Source: an uncultured Opitutia bacterium (GTDB taxonomy: Bacteria; Verrucomicrobiota; Verrucomicrobiia; Opitutales; Opitutaceae). From it: a stretch of 64,000 nt of DNA. The notes under the pieces are model-generated. The model ran no database searches. It saw nothing but the letters and a program-made list of their open reading frames with translations, and was not told the DNA's origin. The DNA is taken from contig CAIOAO010000058.1 in NCBI GenBank assembly GCA_903855985.1, positions 1 to 64,000 on the forward strand, read 5' to 3'. This document shows positions 35,352-42,347 of this stretch, in pieces; positions within the stretch are counted from its first letter, which is position 1; each line of letters starts with the position of its first letter. The translations under genes were made by a program, and so were the position numbers.

Positions 35352-35993
35352 ATGTCCGCCCCGACGCTCCGCCCCCCCGCACTCGCGCTCCTCGAGGTTT
35401 ACTCCCTCGGGGCCGCGCTGGTGGTGCTCGACCGGATCGAGAAGGCCGCGCTCGTGCGCGTGCTGCAGGCGGAGCTGAACGATTACTACGGCCTGTTTCT
35501 CAAGCTCTCGGGCGATTCCGCCTCGGTGCGGATCGCGATCGAGACGGCGCGGGCCATCACCACGGAAATGAAGGTCGCGCTCACCGCCAAGGCGCTCGAC
35601 GCCCCGGATGCGGCGGCCTGGTCCGTGATCGAGAGTCCGCCGGAGTACCAGCCGCTGCTGGAGCAGGAAGTCGTTTTCATCCCCCAACCCACGAAAGTTG
35701 CCATGAGTGATAAATCCAAAGTTCCCGAGGCCATCGGCCTGCTCGAAACGCAGGGCTTCACCGCCGTCACCGCCGCCACCGACGCCGCCTGCAAGGCCGC
35801 CGGCGTGCGCGTCATCGCCAAGGAAAAGCTCGGCGGTGGCTACGTCACCGTGATCTTCGAGGGCGATGTCGCCGCCGTCACCGCCGCCGTCGCCGCCGGC
35901 CGCGCCGCCGCCGAGGCCGTCGGCAAGCTCATTTCCGCCCATGTCATCCCGCGCCCCAGCGAGGGCGTCGGCCAGATCCTCACCCGCCTCTGA
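35352..35993 (+). CDS. Tandem-domain BMC shell protein (degenerate first domain)
   Basis: A 213-residue protein. Residues about 115-213 are a canonical BMC domain (EAIGLLETQGFTAVTAATDAACKAA, GGGYVTVIFEGDVAAVTAAV, LISAHVIPRP). Residues 10-95 look like a strongly diverged BMC domain (LALLEVYSLGAALVVLDRIEKAALVRV, SGDSASVRIAIETARAI) that has lost the pore glycine loop and the HVIPRP end. Two-domain BMC-T proteins form pseudohexameric trimers in the shell. An in-frame ATG at 35703 could also give a 96-residue single-domain BMC-H from the same gene. An overlapping ORF from 35345 is out of frame. Confidence 0.8.
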   Translation: MSAPTLRPPALALLEVYSLGAALVVLDRIEKAALVRVLQAELNDYYGLFLKLSGDSASVRIAIETARAITTEMKVALTAKALDAPDAAAWSVIESPPEYQPLLEQEVVFIPQPTKVAMSDKSKVPEAIGLLETQGFTAVTAATDAACKAAGVRVIAKEKLGGGYVTVIFEGDVAAVTAAVAAGRAAAEAVGKLISAHVIPRPSEGVGQILTRL

Positions 35994-36032
35994 GTCCCTT
36001 TACCCAGCATCAATCAACCCATCATCATCATC

Positions 36033-36302
36033 ATGAACGAATCCATCGGAATGGTAGAAACCCGCGGCTACGTCGGCAGCATCGAGGCGACCGACGCCAT
36101 GGTTAAGGCCGCCAACGTCACCCTCAGCCGCCAGATCCAGATCGGCGGCGGCTTTGTCACCGTCGTCGTCAAGGGCGACGTCGGCAGCGTCAAGGCCGCG
36201 GTTGACGCCGGCGCCGACGCCGCCAACCGCGTCGGCGAGCTCGTCTGCTCCCACGTCATCGCCCGCCCGCACCCCGATCTCCTCAAGCAGGTCGGCCTGT
36301 AA
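36033..36302 (+). CDS. BMC-H shell hexamer protein 1
   Basis: An 89-residue single BMC domain: [63 protein letters not shown]. The pore loop reads IGGGF. It forms flat hexagonal facets of the bacterial microcompartment, with the central pore for small metabolites. The ATG follows a CAT-repeat leader (CATCATCATC) with no Shine-Dalgarno sequence. Confidence 0.93.
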   Translation: MNESIGMVETRGYVGSIEATDAMVKAANVTLSRQIQIGGGFVTVVVKGDVGSVKAAVDAGADAANRVGELVCSHVIARPHPDLLKQVGL

Positions 36303-36343
36303 TCCCATCACCCATCGCCCTTCACAACTTACCCAATACTCCA
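36303..36343 (+). promoter_or_regulatory. Heptad leader between BMC-H genes 1 and 2
   Basis: TCCCATC-ACCCATC-GCCCTTC-ACAACTT-ACCCAAT-ACTCCA precedes the ATG of BMC-H 2, with a 7-base period and no Shine-Dalgarno sequence. A similar unit series (AACTTAA-AACGTAA-CCCCTAA-CCCATTT-CTCCC) precedes BMC-H 3 at 36630-36664. These leaders could tune the relative output of the shell proteins. Confidence 0.45.
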
Positions 36344-36631
36344 ATGTCCCACGAAGCACTCGGCATGATTGAAACGAAGGGCCTCTGCGCCCTTCTCGAA
36401 GCGACCGACGCCGCCCTCAAGGCCGCCAGCGTCACGATGACCGGCTGGGAGCCGATCGGCGCGGGCTACGTCACCGCGTTCTTCCGCGGCGATGTCGCCG
36501 CCGTGAAGGCTGCGATCGACGCCGGCGCCGAAGCCGCCGCCAAGGTCGGCGAAGTCATCAGCGTCCAGGTCATCCCGCGCCCGCACGAGGAACTCATCGG
36601 CCTCGGCAAATGGATCGGGAGTCCCGCCTGA
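36344..36631 (+). CDS. BMC-H shell hexamer protein 2
   Basis: A 95-residue BMC domain: [32 protein letters not shown], then [21 protein letters not shown] and [13 protein letters not shown]. The pore loop is IGAGY, different from the IGGGF of BMC-H 1, and a short C-terminal tail ([10 protein letters not shown]) extends past the usual end. The ends of BMC-H proteins can set which side faces the lumen or bind cargo. Confidence 0.93.
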   Translation: MSHEALGMIETKGLCALLEATDAALKAASVTMTGWEPIGAGYVTAFFRGDVAAVKAAIDAGAEAAAKVGEVISVQVIPRPHEELIGLGKWIGSPA

Positions 36632-36664
36632 AACTTAAAACGTAACCCCTAACCCATTTCTCCC

Positions 36665-36952
36665 ATGTCAAAAGCCATCGGTCTGCTCGAAACCCGGGGC
36701 CTCGCGGCCCTCGTCGCCGGCACGGACGCCATGCTGAAGTCAGCCAACGTCACCCTCGCCGGTCCCATGAAACAGGTCGGCCATGGCCTCGTCTCCGCCG
36801 TCGTGGTGGGTGACGTCGCCGCGGTCAAGGCCGCCACCGACGCCGGCGCCCAGGCGGCCCGCGCCGTCGGCGAGGTCGTCAGCGTGCAGGTGATCCCGCG
36901 CCCCCACGACGAGGTCGCGTCCATCCTGCCGAAACCCGGCAAGGCCAAATAA
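36665..36952 (+). CDS. BMC-H shell hexamer protein 3
   Basis: A 95-residue BMC domain: [66 protein letters not shown]. The pore loop is VGHGL, placing a His at the pore rim. None of the other hexamers has this, so its pore may select differently. It is separated from BMC-P 1 by only 4 bases. Confidence 0.93.
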   Translation: MSKAIGLLETRGLAALVAGTDAMLKSANVTLAGPMKQVGHGLVSAVVVGDVAAVKAATDAGAQAARAVGEVVSVQVIPRPHDEVASILPKPGKAK

Positions 36953-36956
36953 TCCC

Positions 36957-37271
36957 ATGCTCCTCGCACGCGTCATCGGCACCGTCGTCTCGACCCAGAA
37001 GGACGACGCCCTGCAGGGGCGGAAGCTCCTGCTGCTCCGTCCGCTCCTGGTGGACGAGGCCGGTCAGTTTCGTCCGGGTCCGTCCACCATCGTCGCCGTC
37101 GACTCGCTCGGCGCCGGCCAGGGTGAGACGGTCCTGTTCTGCCAGGGCAGTTCCGCCCGCCAGGCCGCCGGCATGGCCGCGGTGCCCGTTGACGCCGTCG
37201 TCACCGGCATCGTGGACAACGTGGATGTGAACCACCGCACGATCTATCCCGAGTCCAAGGCGGCGAAATAA
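36957..37271 (+). CDS. BMC-P (EutN/CcmL-type) pentamer protein 1
   Basis: A 104-residue OB-fold pentamer protein: MLLARVIGTVVSTQKDDALQGRKLLLL, IVAVDSLGAGQGETVLFCQGSSARQAAG, VPVDAVVTGIVDNVDV. It is the most canonical of the three pentamer proteins. Pentamers close the vertices of the icosahedral shell. Seven bases separate it from BMC-P 2. Confidence 0.93.
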   Translation: MLLARVIGTVVSTQKDDALQGRKLLLLRPLLVDEAGQFRPGPSTIVAVDSLGAGQGETVLFCQGSSARQAAGMAAVPVDAVVTGIVDNVDVNHRTIYPESKAAK

Positions 37272-37277
37272 CCTCCC

Positions 37278-37544
37278 ATGATCCTCGCCCGCGTTGATGG
37301 AGTGATGGTCTCGACGGTCTGCCACCCGAGTTTGCGGGGCTGCCGGACCGTCATCTGCCAGCCGCTCAACGAGCACGGTGCCGCCGAGGGCACACCGGTG
37401 CTCGCCCTCGATGCGCACGGCGCCGGCCAGCACCAGCGCGTGCTGGTCTCCACCGACGGTGCGGCCGCCCGGGCCCAGGTCGGCGATCCGAAATCGCCCC
37501 TCCGCAACACCATCATCGCGATCCTCGACGCCGCCTCCTCCTAA
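37278..37544 (+). CDS. BMC-P (EutN/CcmL-type) pentamer protein 2
   Basis: An 88-residue EutN/CcmL-like protein: MILARVDGVMVSTVCHPSLRGCRTVICQPL, VLALDAHGAGQHQRVLVSTDGAAARAQVG and NTIIAILDAASS. It is more diverged than BMC-P 1 and has three Cys (CHPSLRGC, VIC). Its stop is one base before the ATG of BMC-P 3. Confidence 0.9.
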   Translation: MILARVDGVMVSTVCHPSLRGCRTVICQPLNEHGAAEGTPVLALDAHGAGQHQRVLVSTDGAAARAQVGDPKSPLRNTIIAILDAASS

Positions 37545-37545
37545 C

Positions 37546-37818
37546 ATGCGCCTCGGCCACGTCATCGGAAAAGTCACCCTCAGCCGGCAGGATCCGTCCT
37601 ACTTTGGCGGTCGCTTCCTGCTGGTGCGCCCGTGGGCCGCCCAGAACCAAACCGCGGGCCCGACGCTCGTGGTCTACGACAACCTCGGCGCCGGGCTCGG
37701 CCACCTGATCGGTTTCACCGAGGGCGCCGAGGCCTCCAAGCCGTTCGCCGAGGCCACGCCGGTGGACGCGTTCAACGCCGCCATCGCCGACGAGATTTTC
37801 CACCAGCCACCCCAATAA
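37546..37818 (+). CDS. BMC-P (EutN/CcmL-type) pentamer protein 3
   Basis: A 90-residue EutN/CcmL-like protein from ATG 37546; the ORF-track entry starting at 37378 runs into the previous gene. The sequence MRLGHVIGKVTLSRQDPSYFGGRFLLVRPW, LVVYDNLGAGLGHLIGFTEGAEASKPF, VDAFNAAIADEIF matches the family. Three pentamer genes in one locus is a feature of planctomycete/verrucomicrobial microcompartments. Four bases separate it from the aldolase gene. Confidence 0.9.
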   Translation: MRLGHVIGKVTLSRQDPSYFGGRFLLVRPWAAQNQTAGPTLVVYDNLGAGLGHLIGFTEGAEASKPFAEATPVDAFNAAIADEIFHQPPQ

Positions 37819-37822
37819 TTTT

Positions 37823-38782
37823 ATGCGCAAGGTCATCACTGCTGCCGATGTCGAACGCCTGCTCCGCGCGGGTGAGAGCTTCGACACCATTCCGGCCGAC
37901 GCCATCGTCACGCCGTCCGCCCGCGATCTCATGCGCAGCCGCAAGCTGCCCGCCCGTTCCACGCCGACGACTGCGGCCGCACCCCACGCCTGCGACTGCA
38001 GCCAGTCGGTGGACCTGAAGAACCCGGCGGCGATCCAGAAGTTTTTCACGTCCCCCGCGGTCGAGGCGATCAAGGTCCAGATGTGCGACATCGGCCGGCG
38101 GATGTGGGAGAAGGACTACGTGGACGGCAACGGTGGCAACATCACGGTGCGCGTCGCGGAGAACCTCGTGCTCTGCACGCCGACGCTGATCTCGAAGGGC
38201 TTCATGAAGCCCTGTGACATGTGCCTGATCGACCTGGACGGCAACCAGGTGGCCGGCACGAAGAAGCGCACGAGCGAGGCGCTGACCCATCTCGGCATCA
38301 TGAAACGCCAGCCGAAGGCCCGGGCGTGCGTCCACGCGCACCCGGTGCACGCGACGGCGTTCGCGGTGGCCTCGGTCATTCCGCCCTCCTGTCTCATTCC
38401 CGAGGCCGAGGTGTTCCTGGGCGAGATTGGCATGGCGGAGTACCAGACCCCCGGCACGCCGGCCAACGGCAAGGCGGTGGGCGAGGTGGGGGTGAACCAC
38501 CAGGTGGTCCTCATGCAGAACCACGGCGTGATCACGTGGGGCGACAACGTCGAGGACGCGCACTGGAAGATGGAGAACATTGACGCTTACTGCCGCACCG
38601 TCTGGATCGCCTCGCAGCTCGGCAGCCCGCTGCACTCGTTTGGCGCGGACAAGCTGAAGGAGCTGATCGCGATCCGCCAAAAGCTCGGCATGTCCGACCA
38701 GCGGCTCGGCACCAAGGATTGCCAGCTCTGCGACCCGGGTGATTTCCGCGCCGCGCCGGTGAACCAGCCGCCGAAGACGTAA
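37823..38782 (+). CDS. Class II aldolase/adducin-family aldolase with N-terminal extension (BMC cargo candidate)
   Basis: A 319-residue protein. Residues about 75-270 are a class II aldolase domain: GNGGNITVRVAENLVLCTP, GTKKRTSEALTHLGIMK, the metal ligands in HAHPVHATAF and the third His in LMQNHGVITWGDNVEDAH. Related enzymes split L-fuculose- or L-rhamnulose-1-phosphate into DHAP and L-lactaldehyde. Residues 1-45 (ITAADVERLLRAGESFDTIP...IVTPSARDLMRSRKL) form an amphipathic segment like those seen on BMC-associated enzymes and may direct encapsulation. A linker with HACDC follows. The C-terminus adds KDCQLCDPGDF, a possible metal or disulfide site. Confidence 0.88.
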   Translation: MRKVITAADVERLLRAGESFDTIPADAIVTPSARDLMRSRKLPARSTPTTAAAPHACDCSQSVDLKNPAAIQKFFTSPAVEAIKVQMCDIGRRMWEKDYVDGNGGNITVRVAENLVLCTPTLISKGFMKPCDMCLIDLDGNQVAGTKKRTSEALTHLGIMKRQPKARACVHAHPVHATAFAVASVIPPSCLIPEAEVFLGEIGMAEYQTPGTPANGKAVGEVGVNHQVVLMQNHGVITWGDNVEDAHWKMENIDAYCRTVWIASQLGSPLHSFGADKLKELIAIRQKLGMSDQRLGTKDCQLCDPGDFRAAPVNQPPKT

Positions 38783-38819
38783 CGATCGGGCGGTCCTGCC
38801 CGGGCTCGAATTACTCCCC

Positions 38820-39956
38820 ATGAAATCCCCGATCAAACTGCAGGCCGGCCAGCCCGGTTGGAGTTTCAAAAGCAACCGCGTGCAGGGTTTCCTCACCCGC
38901 ACGGGCGGTCATCTGGCGCCGGTGGTGTTCAAGCTGGGCCGCAAGTCGGTGCAGCCGTTTTCCATCACACCCTGGGCGAAGGAATCGCTGCCCGCCGCAA
39001 CCCCGACGATGCTGCGGGTGGCCCGCGGGGATTTTTTCTGCGCGCCCTTCGGCGGCAATGCCGCACCGTACCGCGGGGAGCAGCACCCGGCGCACGGTGA
39101 GTCCGCCAACCGGGACTGGACCTTTGAGTCGCTGGTGCGCGCCGGCGGCACCACGACCCTGCACACCTCGCTGAAGACCCGCGTGAGGCGCGGGCGCGTG
39201 GACAAGCGGCTGATCCTGCGCGACGGCCACGCCGCGGTGTATTCCGAGCACGTGCTGTCCGGCATGACGGGACCGATGTCGATCGGGACGCACCCGATGC
39301 TGCTGTTCCCGGACCGGCCCGGTTCCGGCACGCTCACGATGAGTGCGTTCAAAAAGGGCTTTGTGGTGCCGGGCGCCTGGGAAACACCGGCGGCCAAGGG
39401 CTACTCGCTGCTCAAGCTCGGCGCGCCGTTCTCGTCCCTCGAGCGCGTGCCGGCGGCCGCGGGTGGCACGGTTGACCTCACGCGTTATCCGGCCCGCCGC
39501 GGGTTTGAGGAGCTGGTGGAGGTGATCAGCGACGCGCGCCTGCCGTTTGCGTGGAACGCGGTGACGTTCCCGGGCGAGGGCCGGGTGTTTTTCACGGTGA
39601 AGAATCCGCGCGTCCTGCGCGAGACGGTGCTGTGGTTCTCAAATGGCGGCCGGCATTATCCGCCGTGGAACGGGCGGCACCTCAATGTCGTCGGCGTCGA
39701 GGACGTGACCGCCTATTTCCACCTCGGCCTCGCGGAGTCCGCGAAGCCCAACCTACTCACCCGCGCCGGCGCGCCGACCGCGGTGCAGCTCCGGCCCGAC
39801 CGGCCGCTGCGCGTGGCGCACATCATGGCGATGGCGGCGATCCCGCGCGGCTTCGATGCGGTGAAGAGCATGGTCCCGGCCAAGGGCGGGGTGACGCTGA
39901 TCGCGCGCAGCGGCCGCAAGGTCTTCGCGCCGCTGGACCTGGATTTTGTGCAGTAA
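38820..39956 (+). CDS. Uncharacterised protein, galactose-mutarotase-like fold suspected
   Basis: A 378-residue protein without signal peptide. Beta-rich blocks such as FLTRTGGHLAPVVF, SIGTHPMLLFPDRPGSG, FEELVEVISDARLPFAW and VVGVEDVTAYFHLGLAES resemble aldose-1-epimerase/mutarotase-like sugar-binding proteins, but I cannot name a family. It begins 38 bases after the aldolase and is probably the last gene of the microcompartment transcript, where a sugar mutarotase would be sensible. Confidence in the gene is high, in the function low. Confidence 0.6.
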   Translation: MKSPIKLQAGQPGWSFKSNRVQGFLTRTGGHLAPVVFKLGRKSVQPFSITPWAKESLPAATPTMLRVARGDFFCAPFGGNAAPYRGEQHPAHGESANRDWTFESLVRAGGTTTLHTSLKTRVRRGRVDKRLILRDGHAAVYSEHVLSGMTGPMSIGTHPMLLFPDRPGSGTLTMSAFKKGFVVPGAWETPAAKGYSLLKLGAPFSSLERVPAAAGGTVDLTRYPARRGFEELVEVISDARLPFAWNAVTFPGEGRVFFTVKNPRVLRETVLWFSNGGRHYPPWNGRHLNVVGVEDVTAYFHLGLAESAKPNLLTRAGAPTAVQLRPDRPLRVAHIMAMAAIPRGFDAVKSMVPAKGGVTLIARSGRKVFAPLDLDFVQ

Positions 39957-39980
39957 CGCCGGCGTCGCCGGTGCCACCGG

Positions 39981-40745
39981 TTACTTGGCCGTCGGTGGCA
40001 CCACTTCCAGTGTGCCGACGTTGACGCGGCCCTCGGGCATGGGCCGGTAGAAATCGAGCTCTGGCTTCTTGATCGACTTGTCGAAATACGGCGCCCCGGC
40101 CTCGAGCATCTGGGCGGCAATGGCGTTCAGGTCGCGGTGATCGGGATCATCGGCGACGATGACGGTTTTCCAGAGCATTTTGGCCTTGGCCTTCGGGTCC
40201 GGGTTGTACTCCCAGGCGGTGACCCGGATGAAGAGTTTCTCAAAGCTGGCCTTCTGCAGGTTCGCCTCATAGCCGGGTGTTTTCTCGTCCATGATCTGCT
40301 GGGCAAACGCCCCGGTGATGCTGACCTGCGGCGTCCCGTCCATGGTGGGCGTCTCGCCCTGGTCGCGGATGTAGGGATTCTTCATGTCACCGCGGCCGTA
40401 GCTGACGGTGAGGAGGATGTCGGGCTTGGTGCCCTTGGCGTAGGGGTGAAACCCATTGAGCTCCAGCTGGTGGAACAGCTGGCGCAGCATCGCCTGCTGG
40501 TCCACCGGCTTCACGAGCTTCTGGTCCGACTTGATGAGATCGATGGCAAAGAGGGCGAAGCTCTTGCTGTGGCCGCCCTCGTCGGGCGCGCTGGTCCGGT
40601 GGGACCACTGGAGGGACTTGTCCACGACGGTGGACCGCACCCCGATGGCCACTTCCTGCGCGCGGGCGGCGGGAGCCTGCAGGGCCAGAATCGCCGCCGC
40701 GAGGAACGGGGCGGACGAGACCAGGCGGGAGAGAAGGATTTTCAT
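39981..40745 (-). CDS. Secreted protein of a DUF4136-like type (paralogue A)
   Basis: A 254-residue protein from ATG 40745 with a signal peptide (FLAAAILALQAPAARA). The body has the blocks VAIGVRSTVVDKSLQWS, KLVKPVDQQAMLRQLFHQLELNGFHPYAKGTKPDILLTVSYGRGD and FEKLFIRVTAWEY, DDPDHRDLNAIAAQMLEAGAPYFDK. The central part recalls DUF4136-type envelope proteins (an RxLxxxGF...PDILLxVxYG pattern), but the overlap is only suggestive. It is a close relative of the next gene upstream, so this is a tandem duplication. No function is known. Confidence 0.7.
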   Translation of the reverse strand: MKILLSRLVSSAPFLAAAILALQAPAARAQEVAIGVRSTVVDKSLQWSHRTSAPDEGGHSKSFALFAIDLIKSDQKLVKPVDQQAMLRQLFHQLELNGFHPYAKGTKPDILLTVSYGRGDMKNPYIRDQGETPTMDGTPQVSITGAFAQQIMDEKTPGYEANLQKASFEKLFIRVTAWEYNPDPKAKAKMLWKTVIVADDPDHRDLNAIAAQMLEAGAPYFDKSIKKPELDFYRPMPEGRVNVGTLEVVPPTAK

Positions 40746-40812
40746 GGAGGAAAGTCGGTCCGGGTTGCCGGAGTGAGGCAATGGGCGGGCGAGGGAAGGA
40801 CGGCCGCGCCGC

Positions 40813-41619
40813 TCAGGGTTTTTTGGCCGGCACCACCTCGGGTGCGCCGACGTTCACGTGGCCCTCGGGCAGCGCCTCGTAGACGTCCACCTCCGGTTCC
40901 GTGATGTCGCGGTCGAAATACGCCACGCCGGCCTTGAGCATTTTTTCCATGACGCCGTTCAGGTCGCGGTGGTCGGGATCATCCACGACCATGGTCGTGT
41001 TCCAAAGCTGCCGGGCCCGTTCCTTGGGTTTGGACGGGTAGGCCCACGCGGCGACGCGGATGTAGAGTTTCTCGAAGCCGGCCTTCTGCAACTTGGCTTC
41101 GTAACCGTTGCCCTTCTCCTTGAAAAGCTGGGTGGGGATGCCGGTGATGGCGATGGAGGGGGCGCCCAGCGTCTGGCCGCCGCTGGAGGTGACCGAGGAG
41201 GAGAGCGCGTTGGTCTCCGTGCGGCCGCCGTCAACCTGGTACGGATTGCTGAGGAAACCGCGGCCGTAATAAACCGTGAGCACAATCTCGGGGTCCGCGC
41301 CGGGCGCCACCAGTGTGTAGCCGTGGGTGTTGAGCTCGGTGCTGAGCAACTGGAGAATGGCGGACTCGTCCACCGGCTTCACCAGCTTGTCCTGCGACTT
41401 GACCTGTTTCACGAGCACGATGCCGTAGATTTTGCCGTGGGGCTTGGCGGCCTGCAGCGAGGACTTCACCCGGCCGAACGGCTTGTCCACCACCGTGGAG
41501 CGCACCCCGACATCGAGCTGTTCCTGGGCGCGCGCGGCGGGACCGGTGAGCCCGAAGCCCCCGGCCGCCAGGCAAACGAGGACGAGGCAATATCCCGGGG
41601 TGGAGCGCAGTGGTTTCAT
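40813..41619 (-). CDS. Secreted protein of a DUF4136-like type (paralogue B)
   Basis: A 268-residue protein from ATG 41619 with a signal peptide ending GPAARA. It shares the order of blocks with paralogue A: LDVGVRSTVVDKPF, KLVKPVDESAILQLLSTELNTHGYTLV, PEIVLTVYYGRGFLSNPY, FEKLYIRVAAWAY, DDPDHRDLNGVMEKMLKAGVAYFD. The central Ser/Thr/Gly-rich insertion (NALSSSVTSSGG) is specific to this copy. Its start overlaps the stop of the small membrane protein as ATGA, so translation is coupled. Confidence 0.7.
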   Translation of the reverse strand: MKPLRSTPGYCLVLVCLAAGGFGLTGPAARAQEQLDVGVRSTVVDKPFGRVKSSLQAAKPHGKIYGIVLVKQVKSQDKLVKPVDESAILQLLSTELNTHGYTLVAPGADPEIVLTVYYGRGFLSNPYQVDGGRTETNALSSSVTSSGGQTLGAPSIAITGIPTQLFKEKGNGYEAKLQKAGFEKLYIRVAAWAYPSKPKERARQLWNTTMVVDDPDHRDLNGVMEKMLKAGVAYFDRDITEPEVDVYEALPEGHVNVGAPEVVPAKKP

Positions 41620-41897
41620 GGATGAGCGATGAGGCGCAGGGCGATGATCCAGGCGAGCGCGACCACGCCCATGACGGCCCACACGATGGATTCCCGCTTG
41701 GTCTTCCACGCGACAAACGTGTTCACCGTCGCCCCAATCAGCAATCCGCAGGCGACCGCGAGGGCGGTGTCGACCCCGCGGAACCGGCTGACGCAGGCCG
41801 CGACGCCCACAAAGCACAGGAGCCCACAGAGCGGAAGCCGGGCGCCGTGCGGAATGATGGGCCGCCTGGCACCGGGCTGGGCTTCCGTGCGAGTCAT
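41616..41897 (-). CDS. Small membrane protein with about three helices
   Basis: A 93-residue protein with a basic N-terminus (MTRTEAQPGARRP) and three hydrophobic stretches (LPLCGLLCFVGVAACV, ALAVACGLLIGATVNTFVAW, SIVWAVMGVVALAWIIALRLI). No family is recognised. It lies between the PadR regulator and the duplicated secreted proteins, so all four form one operon. Confidence 0.65.
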   Translation of the reverse strand: MTRTEAQPGARRPIIPHGARLPLCGLLCFVGVAACVSRFRGVDTALAVACGLLIGATVNTFVAWKTKRESIVWAVMGVVALAWIIALRLIAHP

Positions 41898-41916
41898 GGG
41901 CGGAAGGGAGGGGAAC

Positions 41917-42249
41917 TCAGGCCTTCGCCAGCACGAGGTTGATGGCGGTGGTGAGACGCGTCCAATGATCCGTCTCGGCGGACAGCTGTTTGCGGCCGGC
42001 GGCGGTCAGCTTGTAGAAGCGCGCCTTGCGGTTGTTCTCCGACACGCCCCATTCGGCGGCGATCCAGCCCTGCGCCTCGAGTCGGTAGAGGGCGGGGTAG
42101 AGGGAGCCCTGTTCGACCCGCATCACCTCGTCGGACATCTGCTGGATCCGGTTGGCGATCCCCAGGCCGTGCATGGGCTCGTGCTGGAGGGACTTCAAAA
42201 TCAGCATGTCGAGCGTGCCGTAAACAAAGTCGGTTTTTTCTTTGGCCAT
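41917..42249 (-). CDS. PadR-family transcriptional regulator
   Basis: A 110-residue winged-helix protein: FVYGTLDMLILKSLQHEPMHGLGIANRIQQ, VEQGSLYPALYRLEAQGWIAAEW, ARFYKLTAAGRKQL. This is the short PadR type of about 110 residues that usually controls the operon it heads. Here that operon encodes a small membrane protein and two related secreted proteins. PadR repressors often respond to envelope or xenobiotic stress, and the signal here is unknown. Confidence 0.93.
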   Translation of the reverse strand: MAKEKTDFVYGTLDMLILKSLQHEPMHGLGIANRIQQMSDEVMRVEQGSLYPALYRLEAQGWIAAEWGVSENNRKARFYKLTAAGRKQLSAETDHWTRLTTAINLVLAKA

Positions 42250-42347
42250 GGTGCGAATCTTCCGCCGTGGCGGGAGTTGCGTGCAGCCAATTCGTTTCCC
42301 CTAGACTGTCAAATGAAGAAGCGGCCGGCGGGAGATGGCCGGTGGTT

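Noticed and set aside
33357-35942. An 861-residue minus-strand ORF across the SDR, isomerase and BMC genes
   Set aside because: It spans four well-supported plus-strand genes and their gaps, and its composition (Gly/Asp/Arg/His runs) is typical of codon-shadow translation.
36001-36664. Heptad repeats around the BMC-H genes considered as a CRISPR array
   Set aside because: Units are only 7 bases and degenerate, with no spacers of constant length and no cas genes in the window.
28771-38782. Prophage or integrated plasmid origin of the microcompartment region
   Set aside because: No integrase, phage or plasmid genes and no attachment-like repeats flank it; base composition by eye matches the surroundings.
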